NCBI RefSeq assembly: GCF_002262885.1
Contig: NZ_NKYF01000009.1
Span: 124,001 to 188,000 of the forward strand
Length of the DNA: 64,000 nucleotides
Origin: Pseudonocardia sp. MH-G8
Lineage (GTDB): Bacteria; Actinomycetota; Actinomycetes; Mycobacteriales; Pseudonocardiaceae
Reading direction: 5' to 3'
In this document: one piece after another, positions 8,345 through 15,974 of the stretch
How the letters are laid out: every line of letters begins with the position of its first letter
How positions within the stretch are numbered: position 1 is the stretch's first letter
Notes under the pieces: generated by a model
Database searches by the model: none
The model's input: only the letters and a program-made list of their open reading frames with translations
Told to the model about the DNA's origin: nothing
Made by a program: the position numbers and the translations under genes

Positions 8345-9112
8345 TCAGGCCTGCAGCGTGCGCAGGGCCGCCATCAGGACGTGCGTGACGTTGTGCACCA
8401 CCAGCTGCGCGCCGTCGGCGAAGCTCGCCGCGGCGGTCTCGGCGCTCGTGGCCAGGTCGGCGCGGATCGTGCCGGCCGTCGCCGGGTCGCGCCGGACGGC
8501 GGCGAGGAGCTGCTCGACACCCGGGTCGCCGGGCGCGAGGCAGGCGCCGAGGTCGGCGACGCCGACCATGTAGCCGTCGATGCCGTCGACGGCCACGATC
8601 TCGCCGGCGGCGCGGATCGCGGCAGGGGACTCGAGCATCGCGATCACGAGGGTGGACGCCGCCGCCGCGGCCCGGTGCTCGGCGGCCGGCACCGTGCCGA
8701 AGCGGCCCGCGCGGGGGTAGGTGGCGAAGCCGCGGGCGCCGCGCGGCGGGTAGTGGAGCGCCCGCACGAGCTCCGTGGCGTCGGCCGCCGACTCGACGTG
8801 CGGCGCGACGATCCCCTGCGCGCCCTGGTCGAGCGCGCGCTGGGCGAGATTGTGCTCGCCCTCGCCCTCGCCGATCCGGACGAGGACGGGCAGCCCGTGC
8901 GCGTCGGCGAGCGCGATGTGGTGGCGCAGCGCGGTGACGTCGGCCGGGCCGTGCTCGCAGTCCACGAGCACGAAATCGAGCCCGGCCACCGCAAGCATCT
9001 CGACCAGTTCCTCGGACGGCATCCGCACCAGCCCGCCTGCGGCGCGCTCGCCGTCGCGCAGCCGGGAGCGCAGCGGCGCCGCCGGGCCGCCCGTGATCGT
9101 CTCGTGCGTCAT
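8345..9112 (-). CDS. HpcH/HpaI family aldolase
   Basis: A 255-residue class II (metal-dependent) aldolase of the HpcH/HpaI/citrate-lyase beta fold. Visible are VDCEHGPADV with the catalytic histidine, Glu in MLESPAAI and Asp in VGVADLGACL, the metal ligands of the family. The ATG at 9112 is chosen because GGAGGGA lies just upstream; the longer open frame would translate through operator site 3. The family cleaves 2-keto-3-deoxy or 4-hydroxy-2-keto acids into pyruvate and an aldehyde. It is transcribed away from LacI, with the operator between them, and probably works downstream of the HisD-like dehydrogenase. Confidence 0.87.
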   Translation of the reverse strand: MTHETITGGPAAPLRSRLRDGERAAGGLVRMPSEELVEMLAVAGLDFVLVDCEHGPADVTALRHHIALADAHGLPVLVRIGEGEGEHNLAQRALDQGAQGIVAPHVESAADATELVRALHYPPRGARGFATYPRAGRFGTVPAAEHRAAAAASTLVIAMLESPAAIRAAGEIVAVDGIDGYMVGVADLGACLAPGDPGVEQLLAAVRRDPATAGTIRADLATSAETAAASFADGAQLVVHNVTHVLMAALRTLQA

Positions 9113-9127
9113 TCCGTCCCTCCAGCT

Positions 9128-9141
9128 AGCATACGTATGCG
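9128..9141. promoter_or_regulatory. LacI-type operator, site 3
   Basis: A perfect 12-bp palindrome, GCATACGTATGC (9129-9140), lies 17 bp upstream of the aldolase start and 100 bp upstream of lacI. It is the symmetric version of the other sites, with a central CpG as in classical LacI-family operators. Confidence 0.72.
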
Positions 9142-9240
9142 CGGCAGTGAACCGGGCCGGCGGCTGCCCTGTCAAGCCGTCAGGAGGTCGGCTGCAGGCG
9201 CGGCTATGCTCGCGCCGGGGCCGGGGGGAGGAACTCAAAG

Positions 9241-10236
9241 ATGATCACGAGTCGGGACGTCGCGCGCCTCGCCGGCGTCTCCCAGCCCACCGTCTCCCGG
9301 GCCCTGCGCGACGATCCCAAGGTGTCCGAGGCCACGAAGCAGCGGGTGCGCGAGGCCGCGGTCGCGCTCGGCTACGCCCCCAACGCGATCGGGCGGGCGC
9401 TCTCGGTGGGGCGCTCCACGCGCGTGGGGCTCGTGGTCACCGACCTGGAGAACCAGTTCTACGCCCACGTCATCGCGCCGATGCACCACGAGCTCGAACG
9501 GCTGGGCTACGAGCTGGTGCTGATCACCGAGTCGTCGGAGTCCGCCCCGGTGGCCGAGCACGTGATGGCGCACGGGCTGTGCGGGGTGGTGCTGGCCACC
9601 AGCACGGTCGAGTCGATCGTGCCGGTGCGGTTGCACGACCGCGGCATCCCGTTCGTCTACTTCAACCGCACGTCGCAGGGCGTGCAGGCGGACGCGGTGA
9701 CCGTCGACCCGGAGAAGGGCGTCCGTGAGCTGCTGGCGGACGTCATCGGCAAGGGGCACACGCGGATCGGCGCGATCTTCGGGCCGCGCAACACCAGCAC
9801 CGGCGAGCAGCGTGAGAACACCGTGCGCACCGTGCTCGACGAGCACGGGCTCGCCCTCGCGCACCGCGACGTCCTGCACGGCCCGTTCGACTTCCGCACC
9901 GGCCACGACGGGCTGCGGACGCTGCTCGAACGCGGCGACCCGCCCACGGCCGTGCTCTGCGGCAACGACGTGGTGGCGCTCGGCGCGCTCAACGCCGCCG
10001 CGGAGATCGGCGTCCGGGTGCCGGGGGACGTCTCGATCGCTGGGTTCGACGACCTGCCGACCTCCCGCTGGGCGCTGGTGCGGCTCAGCACGGTGGCCTA
10101 CGACCTGGACGAGATGTCGCGGGAGGCCGCGCGGCTGATCGTCGCGCGGGTGGAACGTCCTGACGCCCCGGTGGCGCACTCGGTCTACCCCACGCACTAC
10201 GTCGCCCGCGCGACGACGGCGGCCCCGGGCGTCTGA
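9241..10236 (+). CDS. LacI family transcriptional regulator
   Basis: A 331-residue LacI/GalR regulator. The N-terminal helix-turn-helix is in TSRDVARLAGVSQPTVSRAL (residues 3-22), followed by the hinge YAPNAIGRAL and a periplasmic-binding-protein-like effector domain with the usual CGNDVVALGAL and VSIAGFDDLPTSR motifs. ATG 9241 follows a GGGGGGAGG ribosome binding site. It is divergent from the aldolase and lies in the middle of the catabolic island. The palindromes at 3005, 4347, 9128 and 10277 are its probable targets, which makes it the local repressor. Confidence 0.92.
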   Translation: MITSRDVARLAGVSQPTVSRALRDDPKVSEATKQRVREAAVALGYAPNAIGRALSVGRSTRVGLVVTDLENQFYAHVIAPMHHELERLGYELVLITESSESAPVAEHVMAHGLCGVVLATSTVESIVPVRLHDRGIPFVYFNRTSQGVQADAVTVDPEKGVRELLADVIGKGHTRIGAIFGPRNTSTGEQRENTVRTVLDEHGLALAHRDVLHGPFDFRTGHDGLRTLLERGDPPTAVLCGNDVVALGALNAAAEIGVRVPGDVSIAGFDDLPTSRWALVRLSTVAYDLDEMSREAARLIVARVERPDAPVAHSVYPTHYVARATTAAPGV

Positions 10237-10276
10237 TCTCCCGAGCGTGCCCCCTCGAGGTCTTGTGCCTCGGCTG

Positions 10277-10290
10277 TGCATACGCATACA
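10277..10290. promoter_or_regulatory. LacI-type operator, site 4 (TGCATACGCATACA)
   Basis: This is the exact reverse complement of site 1 (14/14). It lies 33 bp before the ATG of the SnoaL-like gene and downstream of lacI, so it would control the last two genes of the island. Confidence 0.72.
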
Positions 10291-10323
10291 GTCGAGGTGG
10301 CCCGACGAGGAGAGGACAGCGAT

Positions 10324-11322
10324 ATGCCGCTCGACCCGGTTGCGTACCGGCCCTACGAGGACCCGGACGACTTCATCCGGGAGGTGACCGACCGGATCTG
10401 GGTGCAGCGCGACATCTCCTACATCGTCGACAACTATGAGCCGGATTCGATCGTCCACGGCGGGCTCGGCACGGTGGTGGGACGCGACGGTGTGATCGAG
10501 GGCAGCCTCATGCGCATCGCCGAGACGCCCCAGCACGTCGGGCAGGCCGAGGACGTCATCTGGGAGGCGCGCGGAGACGACGCGTTCCTCAGCTCGCACC
10601 TCGTCTTCTCCGCCGACGAGCTGCTCGTCGACGGGCGCCCGACCCGGGTGCGCAAGCGGACCGTCGCCAACTGCCTCTACCGCCGCGGCCGGATGGTCGA
10701 GGAATGGGTGGTGCGCGACGAGCTCGCCTCCGTGAAGCAGATGGGCCTCGATCCCGCCGAGGTCGCCCGCGGCCAGCGCTTCCGCGGCTACGAGGGTTCG
10801 ATGACGAAGCCGGCGCCCTCGGACGTGCTGAGCGTCGGCGACAGCGGCCCGCGCCCGGACGACTTCCGGGGCGAGTGCGAGATGGTGCTCGAGTTCCTCG
10901 ACGAGGTGTGGAACCAGCGGCGGCTGCACAAGGTGCCGCAGTACATGGAGCGGGACCTGTTCCTGCACACGATCGGCGACACCACGGTCGTGCGCCCCGA
11001 CGGCTACCAGCGCGACCTGCTCTCGCTCGTCGCGCCGTTCCCGGACGCGCGGTTCGCCGTCCGCGACGTGCAGACCAACCACGCCGAGCGCTACGCGGGC
11101 CTGCGCATCGCGGTGATGTGGACGATGCACGGCACATACCACGGCACGGCCGACTTCGGTCCGCTCACGGGCGCGCCTGTCGACCTGCTCGGCGTCTCGC
11201 AGTTCCTCGTCCAGAACGGTCGGATCGTGCGCGAGATGCGCGTCTTCGACGAGATCGCGCTCCGCGCGCAGATCAACGCGACCCGCGGCGACGGTGAGTT
11301 CACCGAGACCAACATCTACTGA
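10324..11322 (+). CDS. Tandem SnoaL/NTF2-like domain protein
   Basis: A 332-residue protein made of two related halves of about 150 residues. Each starts with a helical DFIREVTDRIW / MVLEFLDEVWNQR segment and carries the conserved Y-ExD / W..H and VVGRDG / RPDGYQ turns of the SnoaL-like fold. The ATG at 10324 has GAGGAGAGGA upstream; an in-frame GTG at 10276 is rejected because it lies in operator site 4. The fold is used for polyketide cyclases, isomerases, dehydratases and non-enzymatic binding, so the reaction cannot be named. Its operon partner is the bicupin 20 bp downstream. Confidence 0.75.
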   Translation: MPLDPVAYRPYEDPDDFIREVTDRIWVQRDISYIVDNYEPDSIVHGGLGTVVGRDGVIEGSLMRIAETPQHVGQAEDVIWEARGDDAFLSSHLVFSADELLVDGRPTRVRKRTVANCLYRRGRMVEEWVVRDELASVKQMGLDPAEVARGQRFRGYEGSMTKPAPSDVLSVGDSGPRPDDFRGECEMVLEFLDEVWNQRRLHKVPQYMERDLFLHTIGDTTVVRPDGYQRDLLSLVAPFPDARFAVRDVQTNHAERYAGLRIAVMWTMHGTYHGTADFGPLTGAPVDLLGVSQFLVQNGRIVREMRVFDEIALRAQINATRGDGEFTETNIY

Positions 11323-11341
11323 CAGACGTCGAAGGAAGATC

Positions 11342-12484
11342 ATGAACGACACCGTGGTCACACCCGGCGAGGTCGCCCGCCGGACGATCCGCCGCACCGA
11401 CTGGGTGCCCTGCAAGGCCGCGTTCATCGACTGCCGCACGCCCGGCTCGGACCGCAAGGACAACTACTCCTTCATCGGCGCCGGCGTGTCGCAGAACGCC
11501 GACCAGCACGTCAACCTGCAGGAGCCGCACGGTTTCAACCTGGGCGCGGCCGGCATGCCCAACGGCACGATCAACAGCCTGCACCTGCACTTCACCGCCG
11601 AGGTGTTCATCAACTTCGACGGCGACTACCAGCTGCGGTGGGGAGCGGACGGTCGCCAGGGCGAGTTCCGCAGCGTCGACGGCGACGTCGTCTCGGTGCC
11701 GTCGTGGATCTTCCGCGGCTTCACCAACGTCGGCGCCGACGAGGGCGTCCTGCTCACCGTCCTCGGCCGCGACGACAACGGCGGCATCATCTGGGGTCCG
11801 GACGTCCTGCGCGACGCGGCGGGCCACGGCCTCTACCTCACCGCGGACAACCAGCTGATCGACACCGTGCAGGGCCAGCAGGTGCCGCCCGGCACGGCGC
11901 TGATCGAGCCGATGCCGCAGGAGGAGATCGACCGGCTCGACGTGTTCACGGAGGCGCAGTTCCGTGGCCGCGTCACCACCGCCGCGGACCGGGAGTGGGT
12001 CGCCGAGCCGTTCCTGTGCTCGAGACTGGCGGGCGGTGGTGCGCAGCTGTCGCTCGTCATCGGCTACGGCATGAGCGAGGACCGCCGCGCCGTGCCGCGC
12101 CTGCACGAGCCGCACGGGTTCTCCCTGGCCTGGCTGCGCGCCGGCGCGGGGGAGGGGGTGCTGACCCACCGCCACGCCGCAACGCAGGTGGTCACCGCCC
12201 GCACCGGTCGCTGGGCGGTGCGGCTCAACACCGGGTCCGACGAGCAGGTCGTCGAGCTGGGACGCCTCGACACGCTCTCGGTGCCGCCCGGGGCGTGGCG
12301 CGGGTTCACACAGCTCGACGAGGGCGAGGGCGAGCTGCTCGTCGTCACCGGCGGCGACGGCCGCACCGAGCTCGACTGGCTGCCGGAGGTGGTGGAGGCA
12401 GCGAGGCGCAACGGCCGGATGCGCGACGCGAACGGCTACGTCTCGCCGGCAGCGGTCCTGACAGGAGCGACGGAGGACGACTGA
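11342..12484 (+). CDS. Bicupin-domain protein
   Basis: A 380-residue protein with two cupin barrels. The first holds INSLHLHFTAEVFINFDGDYQLRWG with histidines and a glutamate at about residues 78-86; the second holds GVLTHRHAATQVVTARTGRW. A conserved PHGF (LQEPHGFNL, LHEPHGFSL) appears before each barrel, so the halves look duplicated. The start is ATG 11342 with GAAGGAAG upstream. Bicupins of this size include ring-cleaving dioxygenases and isomerases; with only part of the usual His2-Glu-His set clear, metal binding is plausible but not certain. It is cotranscribed with the SnoaL-like gene under operator site 4. Confidence 0.75.
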   Translation: MNDTVVTPGEVARRTIRRTDWVPCKAAFIDCRTPGSDRKDNYSFIGAGVSQNADQHVNLQEPHGFNLGAAGMPNGTINSLHLHFTAEVFINFDGDYQLRWGADGRQGEFRSVDGDVVSVPSWIFRGFTNVGADEGVLLTVLGRDDNGGIIWGPDVLRDAAGHGLYLTADNQLIDTVQGQQVPPGTALIEPMPQEEIDRLDVFTEAQFRGRVTTAADREWVAEPFLCSRLAGGGAQLSLVIGYGMSEDRRAVPRLHEPHGFSLAWLRAGAGEGVLTHRHAATQVVTARTGRWAVRLNTGSDEQVVELGRLDTLSVPPGAWRGFTQLDEGEGELLVVTGGDGRTELDWLPEVVEAARRNGRMRDANGYVSPAAVLTGATEDD

Positions 12485-12498
12485 CCAGCGGCTTCGCT

Positions 12499-12549
12499 GA
12501 ACGAGCGGCACCTTCGTACCGCTCTATCGTGCGAAGGTGCCGTTCGTTC
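12499..12549. terminator. Long inverted repeat after bicupin gene
   Basis: Arms GAACGAGCGGCACCTTCG (12499-12516) and CGAAGGTGCCGTTCGTTC (12532-12549) pair at 17 of 18 positions across a 15-base loop. It follows the stop by 14 bp and precedes the amidohydrolase ribosome binding site. The arm shares ACGAACGGCAC with the hairpin at 1706. Confidence 0.6.
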
Positions 12550-12573
12550 GACGGGTGAGTGGGAGGTGCGCAC

Positions 12574-13449
12574 ATGGGCGTCGTCGTTGCCGCTTGCCAG
12601 ATCCCCGTTCATCTCGGCTCCGGCGACTCGGCTCCGCTCGTCGCCGCCGTGCGGGAGGCCGCCGGGCGCGGCGCGCGACTCGTCGTGCTGCCGGAACTCG
12701 CCGTGTGCGGCTACGTCTTCCGTGACGCCGCCGAGGCGCGCGCCGCCGCGCAGGACCTGGACGGGCCCACGGTCTCGCTGCTGCGCGAGCTGTCCCGGGA
12801 GCTGGGCCTCGTGCTCGTCTGCGGGTTCGCCGAGCTCGCGCCGGACGGGCCCGTCCACAACTCCGCGGTCCTGGTCGAGGACGGGCAGGTGCGCGCCTGC
12901 TACCGCAAGGCGCACCTGTGGGACCGGGAGACCCAGCTGTTCCGCGCGGGGGACGAGCCACCGCCCGTCGTGCGGACCGCGCTCGGCCGGGTCGCGGTCA
13001 TGATCTGCTACGACCTGGAGTTCCCGGAGTGGGTCCGGCTGGCCGCGGAGGCCGGGGCCGAGATCGTCGCCGTGCCGGTGAACTGGCCGCTGCTGCCCCG
13101 GCCGGCGGGGGAGCACGCGCTGGAGGTCGTCAAGGCCCGGGCGGCGGCGGGCACCTACCGCGTGCACGTCGTCGTGGCCGACCGCTGCGGCCGCGAGCGC
13201 GGCGTCGACTGGGTGGGCGGCAGCCTGGTGTGCGCGAGCACCGGTTACCTGCTCGCCGGCCCCGCCACAGCACCGGACGCGGTGGCGACCCGCGCGGTGC
13301 TCACCGCGCAGCTCGACCCGGCTGTAGCCCGCGACAAGTCCCTGGGCCCCTTCAACGACGCGCGAGGCGACCGCCGACCGGACCGCTACGCCGACGCGGG
13401 CGCCCTCCGAGGTTCAGGAAAGCCACATTCAGGTCCTGCAGGTTCATGA
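12574..13449 (+). CDS. Nitrilase-superfamily carbon-nitrogen hydrolase
   Basis: A 291-residue amidohydrolase with the complete Glu-Lys-Cys triad: Glu in VVLPELAVCGY (about residue 41), Lys in ACYRKAHLWD (about 110) and Cys in VMICYDLEFPEW (about 146). The start is ATG 12574, with GGGAGGTG just upstream. The superfamily hydrolyses amides, ureides or nitriles; the MICYDLEFPE type is common in omega-amidase and aliphatic amidase-like members, so an amide substrate is likely. The last 13 or so residues are encoded by the inverted-repeat element at 13410, whose loop supplies the stop codon. The C-terminus is therefore probably not native. Confidence 0.85.
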   Translation: MGVVVAACQIPVHLGSGDSAPLVAAVREAAGRGARLVVLPELAVCGYVFRDAAEARAAAQDLDGPTVSLLRELSRELGLVLVCGFAELAPDGPVHNSAVLVEDGQVRACYRKAHLWDRETQLFRAGDEPPPVVRTALGRVAVMICYDLEFPEWVRLAAEAGAEIVAVPVNWPLLPRPAGEHALEVVKARAAAGTYRVHVVVADRCGRERGVDWVGGSLVCASTGYLLAGPATAPDAVATRAVLTAQLDPAVARDKSLGPFNDARGDRRPDRYADAGALRGSGKPHSGPAGS

Positions 13450-13468
13450 AAGTGGCTTTCCTGAACCT
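13410..13468. repeat. Inverted-repeat element, copy A
   Basis: Perfect 17-bp arms AGGTTCAGGAAAGCCAC (13410-13426) and GTGGCTTTCCTGAACCT (13452-13468) lie around a 25-base loop. The same element is found exactly 1680 bp further on (15090-15148) with only a few differences. Here it spans the stop of the amidohydrolase and lies between two convergent genes, so it probably works as a bidirectional terminator. Confidence 0.75.
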
Positions 13469-13489
13469 GCGCACGGTGGACGCCGGGGT

Positions 13490-13963
13490 TCAGTGACCTC
13501 CCAGGTGCTCGCGCACCGGGGCGGCGATGCGGGCCAGTGCGGCGCCCAGCTGACGTTGCTGGGCTGTGCTGAGCGGCTCGAAGACCAGTCGCCTGACCTG
13601 GTCGACGTGATCGGGGGCGCTGTCCACCACCTTCTGCCGCCCGGCATCGGTCAGCGTCGCGAGGGTGTAGCGGCCGTTGTCCGGGTCGGGGTAGCGCGTG
13701 ACCCACTCCTGCTGCTCGAACCGGACCATCAGCTTGGACAGCCGTGGTTGCGTGCTGTTGCACTGCGTTGCCAGGTCGCTGAGCCGCATCGTGAGTGACC
13801 CGGTCATCGACAGCCGGGCCAGCACGCTGTACTCGAAGTTCGAGATGCCGGCGTCCCGCTGCAGCTGACGATCCAGCAGTGTGGGCAGGCCGATGACCAC
13901 GGTGAGCAGGTCCTGCCACACCGCCTGCTGTTCGTCGTCGAGCCAACGGGGTGAAGTGGCCAT
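13490..13963 (-). CDS. MarR family transcriptional regulator
   Basis: A 157-residue winged-helix regulator. The fold runs from the dimerising helix (WLDDEQQAVWQDLLTVV) through the recognition region (LSDLATQCNSTQPRLSKLMVRFEQQEWV, residues about 61-88) to the wing with the conserved DPDNGRYTLATLTDAG. It is divergent from the quinone oxidoreductase at 14137. Three copies of a palindrome, ACTTGCC-NN-GGCAAGT or close to it, lie between the two starts. That indicates autoregulation and repression of the oxidoreductase, as in MarR systems that sense quinones or electrophiles. The stop is 21 bp from repeat copy A. Confidence 0.9.
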   Translation of the reverse strand: MATSPRWLDDEQQAVWQDLLTVVIGLPTLLDRQLQRDAGISNFEYSVLARLSMTGSLTMRLSDLATQCNSTQPRLSKLMVRFEQQEWVTRYPDPDNGRYTLATLTDAGRQKVVDSAPDHVDQVRRLVFEPLSTAQQRQLGAALARIAAPVREHLGGH

Positions 13964-13975
13964 GGCGCGCAGCGT

Positions 13976-13990
13976 ACTTGCCTGAGCAAC
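13976..13990. promoter_or_regulatory. Degenerate MarR operator before marR
   Basis: ACTTGCCTGAGCAAC keeps the left arm of the perfect sites at 14053 and 14086 and most of the right one. It lies 12 bp upstream of the MarR start, where it could mediate weak autoregulation. Confidence 0.5.
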
Positions 13991-14052
13991 CGTGGGTCGC
14001 CGGTGTTCTGCGCGAGGCGACGGCCGGAAGGGCTCACGCGTCCGGCCGTTTG

Positions 14053-14101
14053 ACTTGCCTGGGCAAGTCTGTGAGAGTGAGCTTCACTTGCCCAGGCAAG
14101 T
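14053..14101. promoter_or_regulatory. Paired MarR-type operators
   Basis: ACTTGCCTGGGCAAGT (14053-14068) and ACTTGCCCAGGCAAGT (14086-14101) share 7-bp perfect inverted arms, with mirror-image centres TG and CA. Their centres are 33 bp apart, about three helical turns. They sit 36 bp upstream of the oxidoreductase start, where they would cover the promoter. Confidence 0.78.
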
Positions 14102-14136
14102 GAAGCGGCGCCACGACAGACCTCGAGGAGAACGAC

Positions 14137-15069
14137 ATGAAGGCGATCCGGTACCACGAGTTCGGCAGCACCGAGGTCCTGCGCCAGGAGGAGGTGGAGC
14201 GTCCGGTGCCCGGCCCCGGCCAGGTGCTGGTGAAGGTGACCGCCACGTCGTTCAACCCCGTCGACGACCACTTCCGGCTGGGTGTGCTCGCGGAGATGAT
14301 CCCGACACCGCTGCCGATCACCCCGGGTCTCGACGTGGCCGGCACGGTCGTCGAACTCGGGGACGGGGTCGGCGGGCCGCAGGTGGGCGACCAGGTCATC
14401 GCCCTGTTCCCCCTGAACTCGCACGGCGGAGCCGCCGAGTACGCGCTGGTGGCGGCCGACCAGGTGACCGCCGCCCCCCGTTCCGTCGAGCTGGCCGACG
14501 CGGCGTCCCTGCCGCTGGCCGGGCTGGCTGCCATGCAGGCCACCGTCGAACTCGCCGAGGTCAGGGCCGGCCAGACCGTCCTGGTCAACGGGGCGGGCGG
14601 GGCGGTGGGCAGCATCGTGGTCCAGCTCGCCGTCGACGCCGGTGCGAAGGTGACCGCGGTCGACGCGCCGCAGCACGCCGAGCGCCTGCGCAGCTACGGC
14701 GCGGAGGTCGTCGGCCGGCTGGACCTCGACGCGGGCCCCGCGGCCGTCTCCGGTCCCTTCGACGTGGTGGTGAACCACGTGCGCTCCGCTCCCGAGGACC
14801 TGGCGAGGCTGACCCGGTACGTGGCCGACGGCGGGATCGTCGTCAGTTCCGCCGGGCCGGTGCCGGCCGACGAGGAACGTGCGGTGCGCACGGCGGGCGT
14901 GTGGGTCGGTCCCGACGCCTCCCGTCTGGCCGACCTGGTCTCGCGGGTGGACGACGGCCGGCTCGCGCTCCACGTCGTCGCCCGCCGCCCGCTGGCGGAA
15001 CTGCCGGCGGTGCACGGCGACTCCGGCAACGGACGGCTGCTCGGCAAGACCGTCATCCTCGTCGCCTGA
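14137..15069 (+). CDS. NADP-dependent quinone oxidoreductase (zinc-free MDR family)
   Basis: A 310-residue medium-chain dehydrogenase/reductase of the QOR type. An N-terminal GroES-like part (residues 1-115) contains VTATSFNPVDDHFRLG, and the Rossmann part contains the NADP motif VLVNGAGGAVGSIVVQLA (about 148-165). The structural-zinc cysteines are absent, as in quinone reductases. ATG 14137 follows GAGGAG. Expression is probably controlled by the divergent MarR through the two operators. The usual role is reduction of quinones or enones, a detoxification step. Confidence 0.88.
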   Translation: MKAIRYHEFGSTEVLRQEEVERPVPGPGQVLVKVTATSFNPVDDHFRLGVLAEMIPTPLPITPGLDVAGTVVELGDGVGGPQVGDQVIALFPLNSHGGAAEYALVAADQVTAAPRSVELADAASLPLAGLAAMQATVELAEVRAGQTVLVNGAGGAVGSIVVQLAVDAGAKVTAVDAPQHAERLRSYGAEVVGRLDLDAGPAAVSGPFDVVVNHVRSAPEDLARLTRYVADGGIVVSSAGPVPADEERAVRTAGVWVGPDASRLADLVSRVDDGRLALHVVARRPLAELPAVHGDSGNGRLLGKTVILVA

Positions 15070-15089
15070 GGAGTCGGCACCCCTCGCCG

Positions 15090-15148
15090 AGGTTCAGGAA
15101 AGCCACATTCAGGTCCTGCAGGTTCAGCAAAGTGGCTTTCCTGAATCC
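15090..15148. repeat. Inverted-repeat element, copy B
   Basis: Arms AGGTTCAGGAAAGCCAC (15090-15106) and its complement at 15132-15148 pair with one mismatch. Over the first 57 bases it differs from copy A at two positions, both in the loop. It lies 20 bp after the oxidoreductase stop, so it brackets the marR-oxidoreductase pair together with copy A. Confidence 0.75.
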
Positions 15149-15236
15149 ATGCCCGGCTCCAGGCGGCGCCTGCCGGAGCCGGTGTGGCGCGAGGCGGTAG
15201 CGTCGGAGTCCCCCATCCCCCGGAAGGACCTGCTTC

Positions 15237-15974
15237 GTGAAAGCCGACCCCGCCGTCCAGCGCCGGCTGCTCGACCTGGCCGAGGTCGACGCCGAGCTGT
15301 CGCGGCTCGCGCACCGCCGCCGCACCCTGCCCGAGCACGCCGAGCTGACCGCCGCCGAGGCCGCCGTGCGCACCGGGAAGGACAAGCTGGTGGAGGTCGA
15401 GACGGCCGCGGGCGACCTGGACCGTGACATCCGCCGCATCGAGCGCGACGTCGAGGGCGTGCGGGCCCGCACGGCCAAGGACAACCAGATGCTCGAGGGG
15501 GCCGGGATCGGTGCGAAGCAGGCCAGCGACCTGCAGCACGAGCTGGAGACCCTCGCGCGCCGGCAGGGCGTGCTGGAGGACGAGCAGCTGGAGGTCATGG
15601 AGCAGCGGGAGGCGGTCGGCGTCGACCTCGAGCACTCCCGCGGCGTGCTCGCCGCCGCCGAGCAGGAACTCACTGCCGTCACCGAGCGCCGCGACACCGC
15701 CCTCGCCGACATCGACGCGTCCGAGGGCGGGCGCCGTCGCGCCCGCGAAGAGGTCGTGGCCACCCTGCCCGCCGACCTCCTCGCCGCGTACGAGCGGCGC
15801 CGCGAGCAGCGTGGCACCGGGGCGGCGGCGCTCGTGGCACGCCGCTGCCAGGCGTGCCGCCTCGAGCTGGACCGCACCGCGATCGCCGAGCTGAAGGCCG
15901 CGCCGGCCGACGAGCTGGTGCACTGCGAGGAATGCGGCGTCATCCTGGTGCGCACGGAGGGATCCGGCCTGTGA
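15237..15974 (+). CDS. C4-type zinc-ribbon protein with coiled coil (Rv2229c-like)
   Basis: A 245-residue protein. Residues about 10-165 are a long heptad-rich coiled coil; the C-terminus is a zinc ribbon with CQAC (about 206) and CEEC (about 230). The start is a GTG at 15237, with GGAAGGA upstream. The architecture and position before RNase HI match the conserved actinobacterial family of Rv2229c, whose role is unknown although it is co-conserved with Nif3. The stop overlaps the RNase HI start (GTGA). Confidence 0.88.
   Translation: MKADPAVQRRLLDLAEVDAELSRLAHRRRTLPEHAELTAAEAAVRTGKDKLVEVETAAGDLDRDIRRIERDVEGVRARTAKDNQMLEGAGIGAKQASDLQHELETLARRQGVLEDEQLEVMEQREAVGVDLEHSRGVLAAAEQELTAVTERRDTALADIDASEGGRRRAREEVVATLPADLLAAYERRREQRGTGAAALVARRCQACRLELDRTAIAELKAAPADELVHCEECGVILVRTEGSGL

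Noticed and set aside
13410..15148. Insertion sequence or composite transposon
   Set aside because: No transposase is present and both repeats are hairpins in gene gaps, so a terminator family is the simpler reading.
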